The notes beneath the pieces are model-generated. The model was not told where the DNA came from. It did not search any database and saw only the letters and a list, made by a program, of their open reading frames with translations. 64,000 nt of DNA from Branchiostoma floridae (lineage: Eukaryota > Chordata > Leptocardii > Amphioxiformes > Branchiostomatidae), in contig NW_023365716.1 in the NCBI RefSeq assembly GCF_000003815.2, positions 406,700 to 470,699 on the forward strand, read 5' to 3'. Of the stretch, positions 24,234 to 36,600 are shown one piece after another. The position numbers and the translations under genes are program-made. Each line of letters starts with the position of its first letter. The first letter of the stretch is position 1.

Positions 24234-24682
24234 GAGTAACTATTTTTGGCGTATCTTATTACCTGGATGTCTAACCTACATCGACGTACTAAGGAGACCA
24301 TTAATTTATCATATGTATCCCGTGTTGATTTTTACTGTGAAACTTCAGTGGCCTAGACGGAATAGCTCAGGGTTTGTTAGCGACCAGTTCATCCCGATGC
24401 ACCACATCTAACTGTTCAGCGAAAATCCCAACATTTAGAAATGTTTGTAAAACACCCCTCAACAATGGACTCTTCCAATACCGAAAAGATACCATCATAT
24501 GATTCGTTACACATCTTATATATATTTACTCCGCTGACAATGATTAAAAAAAGATAGCACAAAGTCAATACGGGACATCCTAAAACACTTTTGTTAAGTG
24601 TGACACTTGTTGTTTCTTTATAAAACTCCAGACCACTGACAATGACAAAGTGTAAGATTCCTGGACGGCACTTCAATTGTGT

Positions 24683-24903
24683 CGTGTGTGGCGTAACTGG
24701 TAGAGCTTCCGGCTCGGACTCAAAGTCTAGAGGTCCCGAGTTCGATGCCCGCCGTGCCCCAGACGTTGTTCTCTTCGGAAAGGCACTTTATACGAAAGGC
24801 ACTTTATACGAAAGGCACTTTATACGAAAGGCACTTTATACGACCTTCCTTACTTCACCCAGGTGTAAAAATGGGTACCTGACTTCGGTTCGGAAGGTAA
24901 AAG
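24683..24903 (+). mobile_element. tRNA-derived SINE
   Basis: An A box (TGGCGTAACTGG, 24689-24700) and B box (GAGTTCGATGCC, 24738-24749) at tRNA-like spacing are followed by a body with GGCACTTTATACGA and ACCCAGGTGTAAAAATGGG. The tRNA part cannot form a clean cloverleaf and has no intact acceptor stem, so it is a SINE head and not a gene. Confidence 0.65.
24776..24840. repeat. 16-bp tandem array inside the SINE
   Basis: Four copies of CGAAAGGCACTTTATA (the first with an extra G), period 16. This is an expansion of a motif that occurs once in ordinary members. Confidence 0.85.
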
Positions 24904-26378
24904 AAAAGTATTAAGCTTCTGTCAGTACTGCGTATGTGGCACTGTTGAGTTACTAACTTGCGTGCATTACCACGATGTCCTCGTCTTTCCAAAAAGCAAA
25001 ATTAAAATCGTACCTGACAACCACAACGACAAAGTGACCCAAGGTTATAATAGAAACATAAGCCATTCGTGCGCACGTGACAACCACACTGTGCTATTGT
25101 GCGTGCCACTCCGACCGATATTAATGGTAAAACTTGCAGAACAGGTTTGCTTATGAACTTTAACCTTCGACATTTTTAACGAGTTCAACTTAAGGCTTTA
25201 CTTGTTTCATAACCTTCATAGTGAATTATTTTTGCTACTTTGATATACGATAAGAAAGAAGTACATTAGGTTAAAGTCTCTTGGTGTAGTAATTACCTTT
25301 CTTCCCAATTTATATATGTCTATATGTAAATCATCGAAAGATCTCAAAATTGGTTACTATCTAATAAATCACATTTTTTGTAAGACACTGGGGGTATTTC
25401 AATGTGTTCATTTTTTGACCAGCTATCGCTGCTGCTGTCACGTGCAACAGGGTCTCCTCGTATCTGCTTGACTAGAAACAGGTCTTACAAGTCTGCACGC
25501 CCATATGTTCATGCTGATACAAACACGTGGGCGAGACCATTTCGGCTTTTTTTCGGGGGTAGAAATCGCGACATCACGCCTATATTATTCCACCCGCATG
25601 GTGGGGTATATGGCCATGACGTTGTGTAATGGTTTATTGGGAAGAAGAAGAAATCGTATTACATTCGCAGCCCAGGGGCTGAATTGCAGTTGATACTACA
25701 ATAAAATAAACTAGATCAGTATCCATCGAGGCAAATCTTTAAGAATGGAATCCTTATAAAATCAGACTACTACATACATATATAAATATCGTTATATACA
25801 TGATATCGACCAGTGATAGTGGATACTTATAACAACGATATTAGTGGCATACAATACTTGTCTAGTAGAATCAGGGCATGGGACATTTGAACAGTTGAGT
25901 AGACGAACCATGTACGGAATGGCACTAGTCTTATAACGTTCAGTTCTACACTTAGGAATGTTAACATGCATATATCTGCCAAGTGTGTTATGAAGTGTAA
26001 ATTAGGAGTTTTTCGGCCGGGTCTGTTATCACACGCAGGTAAAGAGATAGAACGAACACAGACTGGTTGGTTCATCATCATCTTTATGAGATGGGAGAAC
26101 TGTCAACGTGATACATTCATTTGTATTCCACATAAGTAGTACAATAAGTTTATGGTCTTTCTAAAGTCTTGATTACATCAAGCGTCAGAAAGCTATTTCT
26201 TTTACATTTTCATCGTAGTATGTTAAAGATCATTTTACATTCTGTTATATGTTATATTCCATACATGTTACATGGATATCTTTCTATGAAAACAGACATT
26301 CCTAATCATTGATATAAGGCACTGAACTAGACTAACATCATCAAACTTGCGGAATGCATTCTTCATTGGATACACAGC
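24904..26378. other. Intergenic DNA between genes A and B
   Basis: AT-rich single-copy-looking sequence with only short frames lacking domain signatures or splice structure. No gene recognised. Confidence 0.5.
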
Positions 26379-26384
26379 TTTATT
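26379..26384 (-). terminator. Candidate poly(A) signal of gene B
   Basis: AATAAA on the - strand about 280 bases after the protease stop codon. Confidence 0.4.
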
Positions 26385-26663
26385 TTTGCTAGCTACATTT
26401 CAAGTGATGTAAGATGCCAAATGTAGTCACCTTCACACATTTCGTCACAACTGTTGTTCTTTGCACATTGACATTTCCAAAAATATTCTGTTCAGCATCC
26501 ATTCATTGTTCATGTGAAAAGAAAGCAATCGTGCCTTTTTTTCAATTGGTTCCCACTCTTATGATACTTTCATCTCAGTAATTAAAAACGCAGATAGAAT
26601 AGTTAAATTTACAATGAATTTGTCTGCGCAATAAGTAGTACGAATGACTAGAAAGCTTGAGTT

Positions 26664-27609
26664 TTAACTGATTGAGAATGAAGACAACGAGGTAGCGAGT
26701 TGTTCAAATGAAGCTGGGAAAATTTCACTGAAAACCTCAGGTGCCAGGTTTTGACGCGCATGGTCTCTGATGGCAGACAAACGTACCCCACGCTCGATGA
26801 CGCTTTGTCTGCCGTCATCCAGGAACCCTCTGGTGTGCATGAGCACCACATTACCATACGTGTCAAACCCTGGGGAGCCTGAGGAGCCGTGGAACATGAC
26901 GCTGGTGTCGTAAATGGGCTTGCGTTCATCTTCTTGAATCATGTCAGGATAGCGAATGTGGATAACGTAGCGTTGAGCTACCCCAGCAATGAGGCCAAAG
27001 TCAACTACCTTGCTCCCTCCAGAAGGATGGCCAACAAGAACAACCATCTTTCTGCTGTCTTCACTCTCTGAGATAAAATGGCCGAGCAGAGGCAAACTTT
27101 CAAGACTTCTTTCCATCTCATCTTCAACTACCAGCTGCAGGATAGCGTAGTCTAGATCCTCACTATAACATTTGAGCAGAGATGCAGGGGCTTCAAAGGG
27201 AACTTTGTATTCCCTTTCACCAGACACAAAGAATGTTGCAATGTACTGACTAGCTTCATGAACTGACCATAAGGCCCTGTTCATCAATCTATACACATGG
27301 TAACATGTGAGAACCTTTCCCTTATTCAACAGGAACCCAGTTCCTGACCCCCCTGGCCAGTTGATACGGCACACTGACTTCTTTCTCTCTTGTATCCGAT
27401 CAAGAATGACCGAATCAAGGCTAAAGTTGAAACTGTGAGAGAAAACCTCTTCGCGGAGTGTCTTCCTGTTGAGCTCTATCCTCCTCTCATCAGCCTCCTT
27501 GTTCCTGTCAGGGACGAAGTTCAGGTTGGGAAAGTTGGCATTCACGATGTCTGTTACTTCACTCTGCAGCTCCAGCAACTGTCTGCTCATTGACTGCTCC
27601 CCGTGAACC
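26664..27609 (-). CDS. Trypsin-like (FAM111-type) serine protease exon of gene B
   Basis: A single long exon, 315 codons, acceptor GCTAG. From its first Met (27590) the chymotrypsin-fold triad is visible: His98 in GKVLTCYHVY, Asp147 in EDLDYAIL and Ser237 in HGSSGSPGF (the GDSGGP position). The oxyanion-side block is GSGTGFLL and GHPSGG. No signal peptide, and lone Cys residues rather than disulphide pairs, point to an intracellular enzyme like FAM111A/B or Trypsin_2 family members. About 70 residues precede the fold. Phase 2 in matches the Death exon. Confidence 0.85.
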
Positions 27610-30600
27610 CTAGCAAATACAATAGATTAAAAATCTACATTATGATCTCAACGAGTAAATGGCTTTGAAGGAAATGGAAGTCATCGGCATAAAGCTTTAT
27701 ACTGTTGGATTTGTAGTCAATAAACATGTGGCTAATTTCACAATATAAGCTGCCCACCGCAATTCTGGACGTAACATATATTTTGAACAATACAGAATTC
27801 ATTTTTGCATGCCATAAACTAAAAGAAGAAAATCCATATGTTTCAAAAAGTGCATGTCATTAGAACCCCAAGGTATGTACATGTACTTCGGCTTAAGATT
27901 GCAAGTCTTTGCGTTGTATTTTATGACAAAGACAAATGTGAACTATATAAATTACATTGTATCCAACTTCTCTACTATTTCCCTCTGTCCAGCCAAGCCC
28001 AGTGCAGTCTTCAGTCCTTCTACTGTTGCGTTGGTACCAGCTTGATGCAGCCACTCTTCTAGTACTGCCAAACAGCAACTCTCTGCGTCATCCTGGTGCC
28101 TCTGGCTGATCTGCTCCATGTCAGATTCTGACAGGCCCAGGTTTATTCCAAGCTCCCGCCAAGGTGGTATCATTTCAGCAACAATGGGAATGCACCAGGC
28201 CACTGTATATAAAAGAACAAAGGGCGATTGTTTTAATTATTATATTTTACCAAGATATGAGGAGGCGAGCTTTGCTCTCAAAGTTTATTATTTTCTTCAA
28301 CTTTTTGCGCATAAACTTCTATTTTTCAGGACCAAATGAAATATAAGTAAAATTAGGTGGACATGTTTGTAGGCTTATGCGTTCTTTTGAAAAATTACAT
28401 TTTTAGGTTTGCTTCATGTACCAATGTTTTCACAGAATTTTGCGTAAACAGGGCTCTATACAGACACTTCATGAAATTTGTATGAATAAAAAGAATCAGA
28501 GATTCCTACCTGTGTGTTCTGAGGACCTCCCGACCCCACTTGGCTTCGCTTCATGATATGTCCGCTGACTTTTTGCACCTTCATGGAACAAGAAACAAAA
28601 GTCACTTTCGTCCACCATAGAGACTGTAATAATTGTATCTTTCTAAAGAACCCCTAGTGGTACAGAAAATTTGACGAAACCACGACTCTCTGCATCTTAT
28701 TGTTATTAATCTCGAATCTTCATTAGTAGTCTAGGTCATTTTGTCCTTGTATATTAAAAAAACTGATACTCAGCAAGCTTTTGGAAAAATAATTTTCTTC
28801 CTCATCCGGAACGGGATTAATGGCAATGAATAAGATTAATTTGCCGGCATTTGTTCAAAGTTTTCCAGTGTCTGGCAATAATGGAACTCACCTTTAATTT
28901 TTCGTAGATCCATCAGGAGAATGCTGACCTTTTCCGGGACGTTCCTCTGAGGATGGACGAGGTTCTCGCCCTTTGCTGCCGCCGCCACCACCTCTTCCCT
29001 GCTGTAGGCGTGAGGCTGCAGTCTGTGTTCCCGGAGGTCCAGGGCGCTGAGCACCATGTCCCGTGACCTGGCTCCGGGGCTGGTCTCGTGCAGCAGGCGG
29101 TACGTCACGTCCTTCAGGAGGTCCATGATGGAGTTGCAGTCCTCCCTGCAGCCATCGTTGCTCCTGACGAAGATGTTGAGCTGCCTCTTGTCCTGTGTGA
29201 TCTGCAGCAGCGCTTCGGCCTTCCCGTCGGTACATTTGGCGCTGTTCTTCCACAGGAGAGGCCGGCTGAGCTTGTCCGGGTGCGCCTGCATCAGCAGCGT
29301 CTGCAGCCGCGGGAACAGGTCGCACGAGAAGCTGTCGATCTCCGTGCGGCCTCGGATCTGCAGACCGAAGTAGACAGCCTTGCTGGACACAGGAGACCAC
29401 GCCGCTTCTTCCATCTCCTGCTGCAGCAGGCTGGGGAGGATGAAGGTGCGACCGTCGTACGTGTGGCAGAGCTGGAAGTCTTGGAGGAGTTTGATCAGCA
29501 GAGGGATGTCAGCAACGGCACTGAAGACTCGTTTAAGCTCCTCAACGGTGACGTAATCGTCGGCAGTCCTCTCAACCTTGTCGATTGGAAAGTTGTCCGG
29601 GGCGAGCAAGGACCCCAAAACGGATGTGAACAGCCACTGGGGGTCCAGTACTACCGACGAGTCAGCTTCGCGGCGAAGGTAGATGATCTAAGTGAAATGT
29701 TTGAGCAAATGGTGGACGATAATGTAACTTCTTTTCACACGATACAACAGTTACTCAAGCAACTGGGTAGATGTATAATTAACTCCATGAAATGTCAACG
29801 ACGGATTGCCTGCATTTAAGGTATGCAGGTAGCTTGGGCAAAGATGTTCAGAATGATATGCATTTTATACAAATGAGGACTTAATTTGCATAATTAATGA
29901 GTAAATTGTATAATTCCATTGTTTGCAATAACTGGACTTCGATAAGTGTAACACTTGTTAATTATAATCAGTGGGACATATGCAGATATCAAATATGCAA
30001 ATGATGAACTTATTTGCATAATTTATGCAAAAATTGCAAAACAACTTAATGATTAATGATCTGAATTGGGAATTTTACTTGTGACATGTTAACTGTACGT
30101 TTGTCAATGATGAACAACACCATGCATTAATCATGTTAATATTAAGTCATTTGCATGAAATTAACAAAAGCTCTAAATATTCATGGAGGTATGAGGTCGC
30201 CGAACTCTAGTTATTGATTGTGACTCATTATGTACAGATTGGGGCTTTGAAGAGTCGATATATAAAGGAATGTGTATTAAATGTTGTATTACTTTGATCC
30301 TTTGATATATTTGTGTTTGTACAATGCACATTAACTTCACATAGCTGAAATGAATTTAAGGGTAATTTCGGCCAAATGAAGACTTTGCTAGAGACTTTTT
30401 TTTCAGGACTGTAACCATAACACATGTTTGCTATGCCCTGCCTACGTACCTAGTCCCTCGACCTGACTGGTGATTCGAGAAAATGGTTACAAAGAGATTA
30501 TGTCAGTTGTTCCTACCAAGACAGGTTGAAAAGCAGATCTTGTTATAATGCTGTTGAAGTTGATTTTTAAAAGCCATAAAAGTCCCTGCCGTAAGGTTAC

Positions 30601-33600
30601 TCAGCACAGCTCTAAATAGCGACTCTTCAAGAAATTTTCTATTAATAAACAAATACTTTAACATACCTCCCCCTCATCGTGAAGGTAAGATGACGCCAGG
30701 TGCACGATATGTGACTCAAGGGTGCCATACGTTGCCTGCCTGACAGCTGTCAGGAAGTCCTGCCATTCCATCACTGGAAAAATCTTCCTTTCCTGCCTCC
30801 GTCTTTCAATCAGTGTCAATATTTCGACACAGACCTTTGGGACCTGTGGTCTTTGCTGTGAATATACGAAAAGTAGTTAGTGTCTACTACTATACGTAGT
30901 GCGAGACTAATGAGTTATAGAAAGGGTTTCTATTGTATGTCGAAACAGCCCAAACAGCAAAAGTGATAGCGGGTGTCACAGAAAGGTACATACTGTTACG
31001 TTTCTGTACGTTGTTCAGAAGCCTTTGGCTGGATCACATAACGATGCCATGATTTTCAAAGGGACAAAATAACCTCGCGGCTCCTAACCGAATCTGTTCA
31101 AATCATTTGTCGTACTTGACGTTTTGCTACCTTATTTAAGGCTCTTAATCTTCACTATCAGTCAATATTTTGCCATACATGAAAGATGTTTTTTAGCTTT
31201 CGATTGGAATAAATCTCAAGTAATGTAATGTTATACATGTAGGGTTGTGTTATGTAAACCTGAAGTAAAGAGTTTATGCCAAAAATAAATACTTTCAAAC
31301 CTTTCTATTTATTACCTCTAGCATGTCGTTCCTTAACGTTCCCAGCACCTCTCGCAGCCGCTGTATCTCAGGAGACCCAGCTTCCAGACAGTTAATCAGG
31401 AACACCTCCTGTGACACAATCAGCGACTCCTGGAACAGTTTCCTGTAGTGCTTTACTAGAGCTGTGGCCCTGCGCCAACCTAAAGGTAGCAATTGTAATG
31501 ATATTGCACAAATACTATCAAGGTTACGTGTGGGTCAAATACTGAGTTAATTTGACTAATTGCAAGGAAGCAAGAGAATCAAGCATAATTATAAAACACA
31601 TCAACATTTTGACTTCAACTCACCTGCTTCATGGTCTTGTAGCTTGTCCGCATGGCTGGCGATCAGGACAATCCGGGGTTTGTTGGTAGGGTCTGCATTA
31701 CTGCAGTGGATAAAACTCAGCCAACCGTGGACCTGCAGATAAAAGACATTTTGCTTACTATAGGTAATATAGAATTATAGAAAACGATGAAGTGTACCAA
31801 TTTGTCTCAGAATTTGAAGTAAAGCAGTATCTCTTAGGCTTAGGTCACATTTCCAAACCGGGGCCCGACCGAATGATGATGATGATAATAATAATAATAA
31901 TAATAATTACAATCATAATATTCTTCAAAAAACGAAAACTTAAAATGTATATCTAGAAATATACTCATGCCCATGAATATGTATTTTTGTGTTTTTAATA
32001 TCATTCTTTTTGCTCCCGAAAGCTGCCCGATCAGGCCCTGGTTTGGAAATGTGACCTAGACATTAGACAGGCAGCTCTGCTAGTGCTTTAATCATACATA
32101 TTTTTCTGCACTCAAAATAACCTTAGTACTAAGACAATGAGATGTTGTCTTTCATCCAAATTACAAACATAGTTCAAGATTCAGATTCAGATTTATTGGT
32201 TCTTGGCATGGCAAATGACATCAACTGTCACATGAAGTGTGCCACGAATTACATTCCGTAAAATCCTTAAAAGTCAATACAGTTTACAAACATGCATAAT
32301 CATATTTTGTTTAAAAACCTAGACGTTGGCACTGGATTAAACATAGGAGTGGCGGAGAGACAAAAGTGGACACCACTATGTCAGCAAACAATAACGTACG
32401 TAAAATTTAAAAGGAAAAAGTAACTGCATGTATATTCTGTACAGACGCAGTACTAGTGACCTATCGCCACAGAGTCGCCATCTTGATATAGCAATTTCAT
32501 TGCTCTAGGAACAAAGGAGAGTTCATGTCTCTTAGTCTTACTCTTTGTCAGTGCCCGGTAGCGCCCTTCGCGACGGAGGTTATAGCAATTGTTCTGAGGT
32601 GGGGCAAAGTTTTCCTACCTGCCGTTTCTGTTCGTCCTACACCTTTCACTCTTGTATACTGCCTATGCGGCATGGCAATAAAATGAGTCTGTAAACCTTA
32701 CTTTGCTCAGCTTTGATACAAACTGTGATTTTACAATAAAACTTTTCTTGCCTGTCGTTTCTGTTCGTCCTCCCCATCCGTGATTTTGTAGACGACAGGA
32801 AAGATGGCGTTAGTGGTGCGGAGAAGCATGGCGTGTGTGACGTAGAACTGCGCCTGTCCTGCGAAGTCGTGCAGACTGAGTCTCCCGATTCCCCGCACGG
32901 TTTTACTGGATACATGCACCCCCGGGGTGGGGTTAAAGGCGTCTTTTCTTCTAAACTTTCTCTTTATGTTCCAGAGAGCACCCACGATAAAGCCTGTCTG
33001 GAAATGTTTTGTGGTAACTTCACTAATTTGCGATGACTTAGAATCAGAATCATTGAGCGCTGTGAAATTCACTGTACTGTATTAATGTGGAATATATCAA
33101 TAGATTTTTGTTAAAATAGTTAATCATAACTTTTGCCCAGTTTATTTCTTTAATTGTTTGAATTTATTGTATGTGGATTTTTACCATTTTCAGAATCGCT
33201 CGTAAAGATGTTTTGCCGACCTGCCCGTCTCCACAGAGAAACAGTTTGACTGTTGTCCCCTCCTCAGACCCCACGGAGGAGACCAGCTCGCTGTACTCCG
33301 CCTGCTTCCGTGTTTCTGTCTGGAGATATACGAGTGTTTGAACGGTTAATTTTTTGTCAGGTGATCAGTTGCCATTCAAATGGTTCGATGTAACAATAAC
33401 TTGACGGACAGATAGACAAAGATCTATGTTGAAAACGTTTGCTCTGTTGCGAAATGAACAATACTATTGCGATCAATTTTATCTGTCGTGCGTGTGGTTT
33501 GCTATGTGACAGTGTGACCATTAGAAGGAGATCTTGTCGCAGAACAAACTTATGAAATCCTGCTTAGACGAAACAGAAGTGGTAATCATCATCTGCAGTT

Positions 33601-36600
33601 CACAGTGGGATAGTTGTGAATAGCTGCATAGCTTACCTCCAGCAATAATTGTGTACTGTTGCCCAGTCCTGCAGCAACGTCAACCGGGCGCTTGTTATTC
33701 TAAAAACAGATAATTAGAAACTTTCAGACCTGTTTAACCAACATGAACAATTGAATCATTTTGTAAGACAACGTGAGGGTTGGCAAGTGAATAATAAAAG
33801 TTATTTTTGCAACATTTCTATTCCATCCCTAGCACTACCTGGAAAGAGGCAAACTTGCTTTGATAACTTATATGGTAAGCTTGTACTGCAAAAAGAGTTT
33901 ATTCTTTTTATTAGCATTTAACACATTACGATCTTACCTTATTAGTCACATTGAGATCAGCTATGTTATTGATGAGCAGCTCCACAACCTTGTCACGGCC
34001 TCGTTCACACGCTTCATGCAGACCTGTGTTTCCTTCCTTAACACAACAGTTAAAGAAATGCTTAAATCAAAGGTCTGCTCATAAGCGGATACCTTGTAAT
34101 ATCAGACTTTTTGGATCAACTACAAACCCTAATTTTTATAGTTCATACAGCCAGAATGTCATAACCTTGATGGGTATACAATGATTGATTACGAAACCAC
34201 AATTTGAATAAGTTATACAGTCGCTTCATGCAGTATTGTGTCTTCGAGTTGTAACACAACAAACTAGTTAAGCATTGTCAACAAGAAATGTCTGATCATG
34301 AGCGGATACCTTGTAATATCACATAGTCAGGTTGTATGGATCGATCACAAACCAAAATGTCTATCGGCTATACAGTCATAACGCCATAAGCATGGTTAAT
34401 GAAGACGGAGGCCGTGTATCAATCAATAATGGGTCAATAATGTAGACTTGAATCAATGAAGGCGAAGGGTTCGGTTATTATCATTAGATAACAGGAGGGT
34501 CTACTTTATTAAAATACACGTTAAAATCATTTACAATGAATTGGGAATATTCTTAAGGCGAAATTTCTATCTTCATGTAAAAACTGGCCTCAGTTCACTT
34601 TTTGTGTCTTCTTAAATTAGCTATATAAACAATAACGTCAATGACCCGTTTTTGACTTGACGTTTGCAGTGACCTAACACCTGCTCAGTGATCTATAACC
34701 ACCCAGGGAGCGAAGGCTTTCTGACATCGTAACCGCTTCAGGCGGGTAATTAACCTTTAATTAATTTAATTAATCTGCAGTTTTGTTATAGGCCGTTGGT
34801 TTACATTCTTACCTTGTTAGTCACATTGAGATCAGCTCCGTTCTTGATGAGAAACACCACAACCTTGTCATGTCCATTGTAACACGCCAAATGCAGACCT
34901 GTGTTTCCGCTCTGTAACACAACAGTTAAAGCCATGTCAACAAGAAATTTCTGATCATGAGCTGATACCTTGTAATATCACATGGTCAGGTTGTGTGTAT
35001 CGATCACAAACCACAATGTCTGTCGGTTATACAGTCATAACGCCATAAGCATGGTTAATGCAGACGGAGGCCGTGTATTAATCAATAATGGGTCAATAAT
35101 GCAGACTTGAATCGATGAAGGTGAAGGATTCGGTTATTATCATAACATACCAGGAGGTATTACTTTATTAAAATGCACGTTTAAATCATTTTCAGTGGAA
35201 TGAAAACATTCGTATGATGAAGTTTCTATCTTTATCTAAATATATGCCTTGCCTCAGCTCACTTTTTGTATCTTCTTGAATTAGCTATATAAACAATATC
35301 GTCAATGACCTGTTTTTGATTTGACGTTTGCAGTGACCTAACACCTGCTCAGTGATCTATGACCTTCCAGGGAGCAGGGAGCGTTTTGACACCGTAACCG
35401 CTTCAGGCGGGTCATTAACCTTTAATTAATTTAATTAATCTGCAGTTTTGTTGTAGGCCGTTAGTTTACATTCTTACATTGTCAGTCACATTGAGATCAG
35501 CTCCTTTCTTGATGAGCATCTCCACAACCTTGTCATGACCTGCTCTACACGCGTAATGCAGACCTGTGTCTCCGTTCTGTAACACAACATTAAAAGCAAT
35601 GCTTAAATCAAAAGTCTGGCCATAAGCGGATAACCTTGACATGACCTCTCTAACACGCTTTATGCACACCTTTGTCTATGTCCTATAACACAGCAGTTAA
35701 AGCACAGGTTAAATCAAAGGTCTGGTCATAAGCGGTGCTGATACCTTGCAAGCTTGTAATATCAGACTTTTTGGACCAACCACAAATACCGCCAGAATGT
35801 CATAACCCTGATGGGTATACAATGATAGATTACGAAACCACAATTTAAATAAGTTATACAATTATGACGTTATATGCTTGGTTGTTAATATTTGCAATGA
35901 CCTACCGTTTTGTAACACAATTGCTAAAGCATTGTCAACCAGAAATGTCAAGAGCGGATACCTTGTGATATCACATGCATATGGTCAGGTTGTGTGGATC
36001 GATCACAAACCACAATGTCTGTCGGTTATACAGTCATAACGCCATAATCATAGTTAGTAGAGACGGAGGCCGTGTATCAATAATGGGTCAATAATGCAGA
36101 CTTGAAGCAATGAAGGCGAAGGATTGAAGGATTCGATTATTGGCATAACATAACAGGGGGTCTACGTAATTAAAATGCACTTTTGAATTAGTTACAGTTT
36201 CGTATCTACACTGTTTAACCGGTTGGACATTTCAAATTTAAACCAATATCGTTTATCGTTTCTTACCTTCATAATCGTACTGACTGCGGTTGTGAAAAAA
36301 AGTTCCAAATAATAAGGCTATTCATGGAAGGAAATTCATTATAGCTACACTCTAAAGTAAAAAAGGCCATACTTTACTTTACTAATATCTAAAGCAACGC
36401 TTCAGACGAGCCCTGACTCCAGCCTGGTACAGTGATAAAGACATTTCACGATGACTTTTGTGAGCTGTTTGGGTTGAATAACATAACGCTTTAAGTAAAA
36501 TGAACCTTCGTGATTGGAACCTTCGGGTAGCCCAAAACTGTGGCATTTAAAACATTTTGGTGAACTCTTCTAAGGATTGTCTTGAACACCTGGATAACTC

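Noticed and set aside
24686-24760. Possible tRNA gene
   Set aside because: A and B boxes are present but stems do not close and a SINE body follows directly.
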